Below, one piece after another: positions 50,957-58,936 of a stretch of DNA of 64,000 nt. The notes below the pieces were generated by a model. That model was not told the origin of the DNA. It ran no database searches and saw only the letters and a list, made by a program, of their open reading frames with translations. The DNA lies in contig JBKBSF010000013.1 of the NCBI GenBank assembly GCA_046291875.1, positions 50,532-114,531 of the forward strand, read 5' to 3'. Origin of the DNA: SKVR01 sp046291875. GTDB taxonomy: Bacteria > Bacteroidota > Bacteroidia > Bacteroidales > UBA7960. The stretch's first letter is position 1. Every line of letters starts with the position of its first letter. The position numbers and the translations under genes are program-made.

Positions 50957-51403
50957 TTATAAAGTGTTTATTTTACCACCACTGGCTTCAATAGCTTTGG
51001 CAGCCGAGGCAGAAAATTTATGAGCCGTTACTTCTAGGGTAGCTTTCAGTTCACCCCTGCCCAGGATCTTGATACGATCGTTGCGTGAAGCAAGACCATT
51101 ATCTACCAATACAGCAGGATCGATTACGGTGATACCTTTATTTTCAGAAAGCTGCTGAAGGATATCCAGGTTTACGCCAACATATTCCACACGGTTGATG
51201 TTTTTGAAACCGAATTTGGGCAACCTTCTGGACAAAGGCATCTGACCACCTTCAAATCCAGCCTTACTGCTGTAACCAGAGCGAGACTTGGCCCCTTTAT
51301 GACCCCTTGTGGAAGTACCACCACGACCTGATCCCTGACCTCTACCGATTCTCTTTGTGGATTTTACTGAACCACCTGCGGGTTTAAGACTACTTAAATC
51401 CAT
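50957..51403 (-). CDS. rplO: 50S ribosomal protein L15
   Basis: 148 residues. The long basic N-terminal arm (STKRIGRGQGSGRGGTSTRGHKGAKSRSG) threads into 23S rRNA; the C-terminal globular domain has DNGLASRNDRIKILGRGEL and KFSASAAKAIEASGG. A late-assembly central protein of the large subunit. 35 bases after rpmD. Confidence 0.97.
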   Translation of the reverse strand: MDLSSLKPAGGSVKSTKRIGRGQGSGRGGTSTRGHKGAKSRSGYSSKAGFEGGQMPLSRRLPKFGFKNINRVEYVGVNLDILQQLSENKGITVIDPAVLVDNGLASRNDRIKILGRGELKATLEVTAHKFSASAAKAIEASGGKINTL

Positions 51404-51438
51404 TGTTATATGCGATTAAAAATTATTACCTTTAAAAA

Positions 51439-51624
51439 TTATGCATTTACTTCCTGAACATCGACCAGGTGTCTTACCTTATCGATCATTCCCAGAACCT
51501 GGGGAGAACCATCCACCACCACAGGATTGTGCAGTTTGCGAAGTCCAAGTGCTTTCAGGGTTCTCTTTTGTCTTTCAGGACGACCAATTGCGCTACGCAC
51601 CTGAGATACTTTGTATTTTTTCAT
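51439..51624 (-). CDS. rpmD: 50S ribosomal protein L30
   Basis: 61 residues, the short bacterial form. KVSQVRSAIGRPERQKRTLKALGLRKLHN is the family core, with MIDKVRHLVDVQEV at the end. Present in many but not all bacteria. Separated from rpsE by a 104-base gap that contains a strong hairpin. Confidence 0.95.
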   Translation of the reverse strand: MKKYKVSQVRSAIGRPERQKRTLKALGLRKLHNPVVVDGSPQVLGMIDKVRHLVDVQEVNA

Positions 51625-51684
51625 TTTCTTATGGTCTTTAAAACTCTGTGAGAGTAAAACAAGTATATTGTATCTTACATGATG

Positions 51685-51716
51685 ATTGCAGGTACACCCC
51701 TGGGTATACCTGCAAT
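51685..51716 (-). other. Strong hairpin between rpsE and rpmD
   Basis: Ten-base stem ATTGCAGGTA/TACCTGCAAT (51685-51694 with 51707-51716), extended inside by ACCC/GGGT. No T tract follows on either strand, so it is not a standard terminator. It may be an RNA-processing or stability element, or a regulatory fold in the operon. Confidence 0.6.
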
Positions 51717-51728
51717 ATCACTATGAAT

Positions 51729-52247
51729 TTATCCTTTGAAAACTTTTTCTACAGAGATACCACGCTGCTGGGCAACGGTAAAGGGATCTCTTAGTTTAGT
51801 CAAAGCATCAATGGTAGCTTTTACCACACTGTGTGGGTTCGATGAGCCTTTAGATTTGGCAAGTACGTCGGTAATACCAACACTTTCGAGAACCGCACGC
51901 ATAGCACCACCGGCAATAACACCTGTACCGTGGGCAGCTGGGCGAATGAGAACCTGTGCACCGCTGTATTTACCTTCCTGTGGATGAGGAATGGTACCTT
52001 TGTGAACAGGAACTTTTACCAGGTGCTTCTTGGCATCGTCAATACCTTTGCTGATTGCGGTGGTTACTTCCTTAGCTTTACCCAGGCCATAACCCACAAC
52101 ACCGTTTTCATTTCCGACTACAACAATGGCTGAGAAACTAAAGGTTCTACCCCCTTTGGTAACTTTGGTAACCCGTTGTATGCTAACCAGCCTGTCCTTG
52201 AACTCAATCTCGCTGGATTTTACTTTTTTTACGTTTGCGTTTGTCAT
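51729..52247 (-). CDS. rpsE: 30S ribosomal protein S5
   Basis: 172 residues; sits behind the decoding centre and affects fidelity with S4. The double-stranded-RNA-binding-like N-domain has LVSIQRVTKVTKGGRTFSFSAIVVVGNENGVVGYGLGKAKEV; the C-domain has HKGTIPHPQEGKYSGAQVLIRPAAHGTGVIAGGAMRAVLESVGI. Lies 4 bases after rplR. Confidence 0.97.
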   Translation of the reverse strand: MTNANVKKVKSSEIEFKDRLVSIQRVTKVTKGGRTFSFSAIVVVGNENGVVGYGLGKAKEVTTAISKGIDDAKKHLVKVPVHKGTIPHPQEGKYSGAQVLIRPAAHGTGVIAGGAMRAVLESVGITDVLAKSKGSSNPHSVVKATIDALTKLRDPFTVAQQRGISVEKVFKG

Positions 52248-52251
52248 AGTC

Positions 52252-52611
52252 TTAGAAATTTAAACCTCCTTCTCTGGCTCCTTCTGCCAAGGATTTGATT
52301 CTACCGTGATACAAATATCCATTACGATCGAAAACTACGGTTTCAATACCTGCTTCTTTGGCTTTTTCTGCAAGGAGTTTACCTACTTCGCGAGCCAATT
52401 CGGTTTTTGTACCTTTTTTCTCTGCAAGCGCTTTTTCGCTGCTGCTGGCAGCGGCCAGGGTAACCCCCTGATCGTCGTTAATCAGCTGAGCGTAAATCTG
52501 CTTATTGCTTCTGAAAACAGAAAGCCTGGGCTTTTGCGCTGATCCAAGAATTTTCTTGCGAACCCGGTACTTTATTTTGAGTCTTCTATTACTTTTACTG
52601 TTTGTTGCCAT
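52252..52611 (-). CDS. rplR: 50S ribosomal protein L18
   Basis: 119 residues; binds 5S rRNA with L5 in the central protuberance. SNRRLKIKYRVRKKILGSAQKPRLSVFRSNKQIYAQLINDDQGVTLAAASS is the family core, and VVFDRNGYLYHGRIKSLAEGAREGGLNF the conserved end. 31 bases after rplF. Confidence 0.97.
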   Translation of the reverse strand: MATNSKSNRRLKIKYRVRKKILGSAQKPRLSVFRSNKQIYAQLINDDQGVTLAAASSSEKALAEKKGTKTELAREVGKLLAEKAKEAGIETVVFDRNGYLYHGRIKSLAEGAREGGLNF

Positions 52612-52642
52612 CGTTCCGATGATTTAATAAGTTAAATAAAGT

Positions 52643-53197
52643 TTATTTACCGGCTGATTTACCTGCTTTTCTGCGCACCACTTCATTCTGGAAACGAATA
52701 CCTTTTCCTTTGTAAGGTTCAGGCTTACGCATCGACCTGATTTTGGCAGCTACCTGTCCGATAAGCTGTTTGTCGTGCGATTCCATAATAATCAGCGGGT
52801 TCTTACCTCTTTCGGTAACGGTTTCTACCTTGATCTCCTTGGGCAATTCCAGAAAAATATTGTGCGAATACCCAAGGCCCAACTCCAGCAACTGGCCATT
52901 GTTAGAAGCTTTGTATCCAACACCTACCAATTCCTGAACTACTTTATAACCTTCCGAAACTCCTACCACCATATTGCTGATAAGGGCTCTGTACAAACCA
53001 TGGAGAGCTTTGTGTCTTTTCTGGTCAGAGGGACGTTCTACTTGTATGGTGTTTCCTTCAATTTTTACTGAAATCTCACCTTTTAATTCCTGTTTTAATT
53101 CTCCTTTGGGTCCTTTAACGGTTACGATATTGTTATCGCTTACGTTTACAGTAACACCAGCGGGAATGTTAATGGGTAATTTTCCTATTCTTGACAT
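52643..53197 (-). CDS. rplF: 50S ribosomal protein L6
   Basis: 184 residues with two related alpha/beta domains near the factor-binding site. MSRIGKLPINIPAGVTV starts the first; the conserved second-domain end is IRSMRKPEPYKGKGIRFQNEVVRRKAGKSAGK. 14 bases after rpsH. Confidence 0.97.
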   Translation of the reverse strand: MSRIGKLPINIPAGVTVNVSDNNIVTVKGPKGELKQELKGEISVKIEGNTIQVERPSDQKRHKALHGLYRALISNMVVGVSEGYKVVQELVGVGYKASNNGQLLELGLGYSHNIFLELPKEIKVETVTERGKNPLIIMESHDKQLIGQVAAKIRSMRKPEPYKGKGIRFQNEVVRRKAGKSAGK

Positions 53198-53211
53198 AGT
53201 TCCCTCCTTAA

Positions 53212-53610
53212 TTAGCTAACGTAACAAATAACTTCACCTCCAATACCAAGCTGTCGGGCTTCTTTGTCGGTGATTAAACCTTGGGATGTAGAAATTATGG
53301 CAATACCTAAACCGTTCATTACCCTGGGCAAATCATTATGGTTGCAGTATTTGCGCAAGCCGGGGCGGCTGATGCGGGTAATACTGTTGATGGCAGGGAT
53401 TTTTGTGGAAGGATGATATTTGAGTGCAATTTTAATGCTACCTCCTTTTTCACCGTCCTCAAATTTGTAATTCAGGATATACCCCTTCTCAAAAAGGATT
53501 TTTGTGATCCCCTTCTTAAGATTCGATGCAGGAATTTCTACAATCCTGTGATTGGCCTTCACGGCATTCCTTATTCTTGTAAGGTAATCTGCAATTGGAT
53601 CAGTTGTCAT
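53212..53610 (-). CDS. rpsH: 30S ribosomal protein S8
   Basis: 132 residues; primary binder of the 16S central domain and, in E. coli, the translational repressor of the spc operon. DPIADYLTRIRNAVKANHRIVEIPASNLK is the N-domain and GLGIAIISTSQGLITDKEARQLGIGGEVICYV the RNA-binding C-domain. No S8 repressor site was identified. Confidence 0.97.
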   Translation of the reverse strand: MTTDPIADYLTRIRNAVKANHRIVEIPASNLKKGITKILFEKGYILNYKFEDGEKGGSIKIALKYHPSTKIPAINSITRISRPGLRKYCNHNDLPRVMNGLGIAIISTSQGLITDKEARQLGIGGEVICYVS

Positions 53611-53639
53611 TGTAATGTAAATAAAGGTTTATGATTTCT

Positions 53640-53909
53640 CTACCAGCTGGCTTTGGTAACTCCGGGGATCAATCCGTTGTTAGCCATTTCCCGGAAATTG
53701 ATACGGGAAATACCAAATTGACGCATGTAGCCTTTAGGGCGGCCGGTAAGTTTGCAACGGTTGTGCAAACGTACAGGAGAAGCATTTTTGGGCAATTTCT
53801 GCAATGCTTCATAATCTCCGGCAGCCTTCAGTTCTGCGCGCTTTTTTGCATATTTGGCGACGAGCTTTTCTCTTTTGCGTTCTCTCGCCTTCATTGATTC
53901 TTTTGCCAT
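53640..53909 (-). CDS. rpsN: 30S ribosomal protein S14, zinc-free type
   Basis: 89 residues, the long C-minus form. It has MAKESMKARERKREKLVAKYAKKRAELKAAGDY and the end RCKLTGRPKGYMRQFGISRINFREMANNGLIPGVTKASW with only one Cys, so no zinc ribbon. Binds the 3' major domain of 16S rRNA in the head. 11 bases after rplE. Confidence 0.96.
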   Translation of the reverse strand: MAKESMKARERKREKLVAKYAKKRAELKAAGDYEALQKLPKNASPVRLHNRCKLTGRPKGYMRQFGISRINFREMANNGLIPGVTKASW

Positions 53910-53920
53910 TTCCGGAATAT

Positions 53921-54478
53921 TTATTTTTTAATGTTTTTAAACGGGATTCCGAATTCACGCAAGAGTGCGTAAGCTTCTTTGTCGGTTTTGGCGGTGGTTA
54001 CGAAAGTAATATCCATACCCAGGATCTTATTGATCTTGTCAATATTGATCTCAGGAAAGATGATCTGTTCAGAAACACCCAGTGTAAAGTTTCCTTTACC
54101 ATCGAAACCTTTTTCGTTGATTCCTCTGAAGTCGCGGATACGAGGCAGAGAAACAGCGATCAGCCTGTCGAGGAATTCGTACATCTTGGTACCACGCAGG
54201 GTTACACGCACACCAATGGGCATACCTCTACGCAGTTTAAAGTTCGAAATATCCTTTTTGGATTTGGTAGGAACAGCTTTCTGGCCCGAAATAAGCGTCA
54301 TCTCTTCAATAGAAGTATCGATAAGCTTTTTGTCGGCAATTGCAATTCCCAGACCCTGGTTCAGACAAATCTTAACCAGCTTGGGAACTTCCATAGGATT
54401 ATCGTAGCTGAATTCTGATGTAAGAGCAGGAATGATTTCCTTCTCATACTTACTTCTAAGTCTTGGTGTATAGCTCAT
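53921..54478 (-). CDS. rplE: 50S ribosomal protein L5
   Basis: 185 residues; 5S rRNA binder that bridges to S13 and P-site tRNA. Marks: NPMEVPKLVKICLNQGLGIAIADKK, TLISGQKAVPTKSKKDISNFKLRRGMPIGVRVTLRG, and NFTLGVSEQIIFPEINIDKI. Shares one base with the rplX stop, so it is translationally coupled to it. Confidence 0.97.
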   Translation of the reverse strand: MSYTPRLRSKYEKEIIPALTSEFSYDNPMEVPKLVKICLNQGLGIAIADKKLIDTSIEEMTLISGQKAVPTKSKKDISNFKLRRGMPIGVRVTLRGTKMYEFLDRLIAVSLPRIRDFRGINEKGFDGKGNFTLGVSEQIIFPEINIDKINKILGMDITFVTTAKTDKEAYALLREFGIPFKNIKK

Positions 54479-54798
54479 TACTTAATTACCTCCCCTGACT
54501 TTTTAGAATAACGTTCCAATTTGTTATTCTCGTTTAACTTTCTTCCAATACGAGTAGCATTTCCTTTTCCATCAACCACCATCAGGTTGGAGATATGGAT
54601 GGGAGCTTCTTTTTTAACGATACCACCCTGAGGGTTGGCTGCATTGGGTTTAGTATGCTTGGAGATCATGTTCAGACCTTCTACCAGAGCGCGCATATTT
54701 TTGCGGTCGATACTAAGCACCTTACCCTGCTGGCCTTTTGCATTCCCTGCAATGGCCTTAACGGTATCACCTTTTTTAATATGTAATTTGGGTTGCAT
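54478..54798 (-). CDS. rplX: 50S ribosomal protein L24
   Basis: 106 residues with an N-terminal KOW motif (IKKGDTVKAIAGNAKGQQGKVLSIDRKN), an assembly initiator that binds the 5' end of 23S rRNA. ISKHTKPNAANPQGGIVKKEAPIHISNL is the conserved middle. It overlaps rplE by one base. Confidence 0.97.
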   Translation of the reverse strand: MQPKLHIKKGDTVKAIAGNAKGQQGKVLSIDRKNMRALVEGLNMISKHTKPNAANPQGGIVKKEAPIHISNLMVVDGKGNATRIGRKLNENNKLERYSKKSGEVIK

Positions 54799-54818
54799 AG
54801 TTGCTAATGATTTTTCAG

Positions 54819-55187
54819 TTAGAGCACTTCAGGTGCCAATGAAACGATTTTCATAAACTGCTTCTCACGAAGTTCGCGGGCTACGGGGCCGAAGATACGG
54901 GTACCACGCATTTCTTCGTTGGCAGTTAAAAGAACTACTGCATTGTCGTCAAATTTAATATAAGAACCATCGGCACGGCGAACGTGCTTGCGGGTTCTAA
55001 CGACAACAGCCTTGGTAACGGCTCCTTTTTTGATGTTTCCGCTGGGAAGTGCATCTTTAACAGTAACAATGATTTTATCACCAATACCAGCATAGCGGCG
55101 TTTGGTACCACCCAATACCCGAATGCACAATACTTCCTTGGCACCACTGTTATCTGCAACCGATAATCTAGATTCTTGTTGTATCAT
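54819..55187 (-). CDS. rplN: 50S ribosomal protein L14
   Basis: 122 residues; beta-barrel protein at the subunit interface next to L19. MIQQESRLSVADNSGAKEVLCIRVLGGTKRRYAGIGDKIIVTVK and FGPVARELREKQFMKIVSLAPEVL are canonical. Two bases after rpsQ. Confidence 0.97.
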   Translation of the reverse strand: MIQQESRLSVADNSGAKEVLCIRVLGGTKRRYAGIGDKIIVTVKDALPSGNIKKGAVTKAVVVRTRKHVRRADGSYIKFDDNAVVLLTANEEMRGTRIFGPVARELREKQFMKIVSLAPEVL

Positions 55188-55189
55188 AA

Positions 55190-55447
55190 TTACTTAGCTC
55201 TTTCAAGGATTTCAACTAATCTCCAACATTTGTTTTTGCTCAGAGGCCGAGTTTCCATGATACGAACGGTATCACCGATGTTGCACTCATTGTTTTCGTC
55301 ATGAGCCATAAAGTTGGACGACTTTTTAACAAACTTCCCGTATTTAGGGTGTTTTACGCGGCGCATAACTTTAATAACAATGGATTTGTCCATCTTATTA
55401 CTTTTCACTACGCCTACTCTTTCTTTTCTGCGGGTTCTCGTTTCCAT
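55190..55447 (-). CDS. rpsQ: 30S ribosomal protein S17
   Basis: 85 residues with an OB fold that binds the 5' domain of 16S rRNA. RKERVGVVKSNKMDKSIVIKVMRRVKHPKYGKFVKKSSNFMAHDENNECNIGDTVRIMETRPLSKNKCWRLVEIL covers the full family. Overlaps the rpmC stop by one base. Confidence 0.97.
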   Translation of the reverse strand: METRTRRKERVGVVKSNKMDKSIVIKVMRRVKHPKYGKFVKKSSNFMAHDENNECNIGDTVRIMETRPLSKNKCWRLVEILERAK

Positions 55448-55659
55448 TATTTAGAGATTTCTTTTTTTGATTCATTAACCCTATTGTGGAGCTCGGTCTT
55501 GATCCTGGCTACAGTTTGTCTGTAGAGCTTGATCTTCATAGGATTTTCCAGCGGAGAAACGCTATGGTTAAGCTTGAGCTTTTCAAGGTGCTTCTTTTCT
55601 TCTTCCAACCTTTCTCTGAGCTCGCTGGTTGACATTTCACGTATTACACTTGGCTTCAT
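55447..55659 (-). CDS. rpmC: 50S ribosomal protein L29
   Basis: 70 residues; two-helix protein at the exit tunnel, docking site for trigger factor and SRP with L23. IREMSTSELRERLEEEKKHLEKLKLNHSVSPLENPMKIKLYRQTVARIKTEL is typical. It follows an unusual 163-base gap with a structured leader. Confidence 0.96.
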   Translation of the reverse strand: MKPSVIREMSTSELRERLEEEKKHLEKLKLNHSVSPLENPMKIKLYRQTVARIKTELHNRVNESKKEISK

Positions 55660-55798
55660 CTGATAAACGAATTTAAATCGTTAAAATAGCAGTAAGCTGG
55701 CGAATTTACCAGCTTTAGAAGTCCTGATTTTCAGACAGAGGCCCGCTTTTACGGGCATGACCTGGTTTATGAACCTCTCCAAAAAGGCTGCAAAGTTA
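55660..55798 (-). promoter_or_regulatory. Internal promoter-like box and structured leader between rplP and rpmC
   Basis: A perfect -7 box TAACTTTG is at 55798-55791 on the minus strand, without a well-spaced -33. Downstream the RNA can form a GCCCGT/GCGGGC-type hairpin (55741-55756) and AGCTGG/CCAGCT (55695-55714). This could be an internal promoter with a regulatory leader, or simply a structured spacer. Confidence 0.45.
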
Positions 55799-55822
55799 TA
55801 AATTATTTTTCAATAAAATCTA

Positions 55823-56245
55823 TTATTCCTCGACAAAATCTCTACGGACAATAAATTTGCATTTTACGGGCAACTTTTGAGCTCCCAGGCGCATAGCTTC
55901 GGTTGCAGTTTCCAGGGTAACACCTTCGGCTTCGAAGAGGATTCGTCCGGGGCTTACTCTTGCAACGAAATACTCAGGAGCACCTTTACCTTTACCCATA
56001 CGCACCTCTGCAGGCTTTTTGGTAACGGGTTTATCGGGGAAGATACGGATCCACAATTGACCCTCACGTTTCATACGACGGGTAATGGCCTGACGCGCAG
56101 CTTCGATCTGACGGCTGGTGATCCAGCATTCATCCAAAGACTTGATGCCGAAACTTCCGAAAGAGAGCTCTGCGCCCCTTTTGGTGTTTCCTTTCATTCT
56201 GCCTTTCTGCTGCCTTCTGAATTTAGTTTTCTTTGGCTGTAACAT
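55823..56245 (-). CDS. rplP: 50S ribosomal protein L16
   Basis: 140 residues; lies near the A-site tRNA elbow and helps organise the peptidyl transferase region. MLQPKKTKFRRQQKGRMKGNTKRGAELSFGSFGIKSLDECWITSRQIEAARQAITR and WIRIFPDKPVTKKPAEVRMGKGKGAPEYFVARV are canonical. It follows rpsC by 42 bases. Confidence 0.97.
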   Translation of the reverse strand: MLQPKKTKFRRQQKGRMKGNTKRGAELSFGSFGIKSLDECWITSRQIEAARQAITRRMKREGQLWIRIFPDKPVTKKPAEVRMGKGKGAPEYFVARVSPGRILFEAEGVTLETATEAMRLGAQKLPVKCKFIVRRDFVEE

Positions 56246-56287
56246 TATTACTCGAAATTTTCTTAATTAACAATGAATTGAACCCTA

Positions 56288-57025
56288 TTACTTCTTGTTG
56301 CGACGAGCGCCTCTGAATCTGTCACCACCTCCACGGGGGGCACCCTGGCCACCAGTTTTAGGCTTGCTGGTTTCTTCGGTAAAGGGGGTAAGTTCTTTCT
56401 TACCGTACACTTCACCTTTGCAGATCCATACCTTTACACCAATACGACCATAGGTAGTATGTGCTTCGGCAGTGGCATAGTCGATGTCAGCCCTGAGGGT
56501 ATGCAGGGGAATACGACCTTCCTTGTAAGTTTCGGTACGTGCCATCTCGGCACCTCCTAAACGACCGGAAACGGTAGCTTTGATCCCTTCAGCGCCCAGG
56601 CGCATAGTAGAAGAAACAGCTGTTTTAACAGCACGACGGAATGAAATACGTCCTTCGATCTGCTTGGCAATGGTTTGTGCTACCAGATAAGCATCCAACT
56701 CAGGTCTTTTGATCTCAGAAATGTTGATCTGTACTTCTTTCTGGGTGATCTTTCTTAATTCTTCCTTGAGTTTATCTACTTCCTGGCCACCTTTACCAAT
56801 GATGATACCCGGACGGGCAGTGTTTATGGTAACCGTGATAAGTTTGAGTGTTCTTTCAATAATAATTTTAGATACACCGGCCTTGGCCAAACGGGCGTTG
56901 AGGTATTTCCGGATCTTATCGTCTTCAACAAGTTTCGCCTCATACTTTCTTCCGCCGTACCAATTGGAATCCCATCCTTTGATGATGCCCAATCTCAGGC
57001 CGATTGGATTTGTTTTTTGTCCCAT
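56288..57025 (-). CDS. rpsC: 30S ribosomal protein S3
   Basis: 245 residues; forms the mRNA entry tunnel with S4 and S5. The KH domain motif PGIIIGKGGQEVDKLKEELR is near 73-92, and the C-domain has GLGGAEMARTE-type sequence (SGRLGGAEMARTETYKEGRIPLHTLRADIDY). A glycine/arginine-rich tail (GGQGAPRGGGDRFRGARR) extends it slightly. Confidence 0.97.
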   Translation of the reverse strand: MGQKTNPIGLRLGIIKGWDSNWYGGRKYEAKLVEDDKIRKYLNARLAKAGVSKIIIERTLKLITVTINTARPGIIIGKGGQEVDKLKEELRKITQKEVQINISEIKRPELDAYLVAQTIAKQIEGRISFRRAVKTAVSSTMRLGAEGIKATVSGRLGGAEMARTETYKEGRIPLHTLRADIDYATAEAHTTYGRIGVKVWICKGEVYGKKELTPFTEETSKPKTGGQGAPRGGGDRFRGARRNKK

Positions 57026-57037
57026 TATGAGTGATTT

Positions 57038-57442
57038 TTAATTGTTTGTATTCTTACTATCTACGACAATGGTAACATGGTTCGACCTTTTCCTGACACG
57101 GTACGCGCGACCCTGGGGTGCAGGACGTAAACGCTTGAGCACCCTTCCACCATCAACAAATATTTCTTTCACATAAAGATTGCTGTCTTCAATCCTTACA
57201 CCTTCGTTTTTGGCCTGCCAGTTGGCAATAGCACTCAGAAGGAGTTTTTCCAGGCGAGTTGCAGCTTCTTTTTTAGTATACTTCAGAATAGCCAGTGCTC
57301 GGTCTACCTGCTTGCCCCTGATAATATCTGCTACAAGGCGCATTTTCCTCGGAGATGTGGGGCAGTCATTAAGCCTGGCAATATATCGAGTCTTTTTTTC
57401 TTCTTTGAGTCTTTCCGCTCTAAGATGTTTTCTTGATCCCAT
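57038..57442 (-). CDS. rplV: 50S ribosomal protein L22
   Basis: 134 residues; its long beta-hairpin (VKEIFVDGGRVLKRLRPAPQGRAYRVRKRSNHVTIVV) lines the exit tunnel at the constriction, where macrolide-resistance changes arise. The N-terminus is about 20 residues longer than in E. coli (GSRKHLRAERLKEEKKTRYI). 12 bases before rpsC. Confidence 0.97.
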   Translation of the reverse strand: MGSRKHLRAERLKEEKKTRYIARLNDCPTSPRKMRLVADIIRGKQVDRALAILKYTKKEAATRLEKLLLSAIANWQAKNEGVRIEDSNLYVKEIFVDGGRVLKRLRPAPQGRAYRVRKRSNHVTIVVDSKNTNN

Positions 57443-57453
57443 TTTTTAAAAGT

Positions 57454-57732
57454 TTATTTTTTTCCTTTATCTTTTTTACCCGCATGTCCGCGGAAAATAC
57501 GTGTGGGAGCAAATTCGCCCAGTTTATGTCCTACCATATTTTCGGTTACATAAACAGGGATGAATTTATTGCCATTGTGAACGGCAATAGTTTGCCCAAC
57601 AAAATCGGGGGAGATCATCGATGCCCTTGACCAGGTTTTGATCACAGTCTTTTTGTTGCTGTTGGCCATGGCAAGGACTTTCTTCTCCAGCTTGTAGTGT
57701 ATATAAGGTCCTTTTTTTAATGAACGGCTCAT
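57454..57732 (-). CDS. rpsS: 30S ribosomal protein S19
   Basis: 92 residues; head protein contacting S13 and A-site tRNA. MSRSLKKGPYIHYKLEKKVLAMANSNKKTVIKTWSRASMISPDFVGQTIAVHNGNKFIPVYVTENMVGHKLGEFAPTRIFRGH is canonical throughout. 32 bases after rplB. Confidence 0.97.
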   Translation of the reverse strand: MSRSLKKGPYIHYKLEKKVLAMANSNKKTVIKTWSRASMISPDFVGQTIAVHNGNKFIPVYVTENMVGHKLGEFAPTRIFRGHAGKKDKGKK

Positions 57733-57764
57733 GATAAATCTATTTTTCTGTTAACGAATGAGGA

Positions 57765-58589
57765 TTACTTCTTCCTTCTTTCCACAATCAGGCGGCCTGA
57801 AGCTTTCTTTTTGTTACGTGTTTTGTAACCTTTAGCTGGCATACCTTTGCGGCTGCGTGGGTGACCACCCGATGCACGGCCTTCACCACCACCCATGGGG
57901 TGATCAACGGGGTTCATCACAACAGGACGTGTACGTGGGCGACGGCCCAACCAGCGGCTGCGACCTGCTTTACCACTTACTACGTGCATGTGGTCGGGGT
58001 TAGAAGTGCTTCCAATGGTAGCTTTGCAAGTAACAAGTACCATGCGGCTTTCTCCTGAAGGAAGTTTCAAAATAGCATATTTTCCATCTCTGGACATGAG
58101 CTGAGCGTAGGTACCGGCACTGCGAGCCATTTTTCCGCCTTGACCAGGCTGAAGCTCTACATTGTGTAATACAGTACCCAGGGGAACCTTACTTAAAAAC
58201 ATGGTATTACCCACGTCAGGAGTAGCTTTCTCGCCTGACATGATGGTTTGACCAACCTTTAAACCGTTGGGAGCGATGATGTATCGCTTCTCGCCATCGG
58301 CATACACTACCAGCGCAATGCGGGCAGAGCGGTTTGGATCGTATTCAATGGTGCGCACAGTTGCCGGAATGCCGTCTTTCTCTCTTTTAAAGTCGATAAA
58401 ACGAAATCTTTTCTTGTGCCCGCCACCGATGTAGCGCATGGTCATTTGACCTTTGTTATTCCTGCCTCCTGATCTTTTCTTTCCAACCAGCAAACTTTTT
58501 TCCGGAGTGGAGGCAGTTAGTTCGTCAAACGCATTGATAAGCTTAAAGCGTTGACCTGGTGTGGTTGGTTTGAATTTTCTTAAAGCCAT
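57765..58589 (-). CDS. rplB: 50S ribosomal protein L2
   Basis: 274 residues; needed for subunit association and peptidyl transferase assembly. RFIDFKREKDGIPATVRTIEYDPNRSARIALV, the SH3-like middle, and the conserved C-terminal loop MNPVDHPMGGGEGRASGGHPRSRKG with the invariant His of NPVDHP are present. Five bases before it ends the rplW gene. Confidence 0.97.
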   Translation of the reverse strand: MALRKFKPTTPGQRFKLINAFDELTASTPEKSLLVGKKRSGGRNNKGQMTMRYIGGGHKKRFRFIDFKREKDGIPATVRTIEYDPNRSARIALVVYADGEKRYIIAPNGLKVGQTIMSGEKATPDVGNTMFLSKVPLGTVLHNVELQPGQGGKMARSAGTYAQLMSRDGKYAILKLPSGESRMVLVTCKATIGSTSNPDHMHVVSGKAGRSRWLGRRPRTRPVVMNPVDHPMGGGEGRASGGHPRSRKGMPAKGYKTRNKKKASGRLIVERRKK

Positions 58590-58594
58590 CTATT

Positions 58595-58888
58595 CTAAAT
58601 ATTGCTGTAAAAATCAATAACTTGACCATCGCTAACGGTTACGACAGCCTTTTTAAAATTGTTTTTGCGTCCGGTCATAAAACCGGTCTTGGTGTAGCGC
58701 ATTTTGCGCTTGCCAAGATAGTTCATGGTGTTGATCGTTTCCACGGTAACGTCATACATCTGCTCTACGGCAGCTTTGATCTGACTTTTAGTGGCCTTCT
58801 TGTCAACAACAAAACCGTAACGATTCGGATACTTCTCAGTAACCGCCGTCATTTTCTCGGTAATCAGAGGCTTAATTAAAACGTCCAT
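58595..58888 (-). CDS. rplW: 50S ribosomal protein L23
   Basis: 97 residues; exit-tunnel protein that docks trigger factor and SRP. DVLIKPLITEKMTAVTEKYPNRYGFVVDKKATKSQIKAAVEQMYDVTVETINTMNYLGKRKM is canonical. 48 bases after rplD. Confidence 0.97.
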   Translation of the reverse strand: MDVLIKPLITEKMTAVTEKYPNRYGFVVDKKATKSQIKAAVEQMYDVTVETINTMNYLGKRKMRYTKTGFMTGRKNNFKKAVVTVSDGQVIDFYSNI

Positions 58889-58936
58889 TTTCAGTTTTTT
58901 TTAAGGGTCGATCTTTTTCCAACCCAACGACATTGA

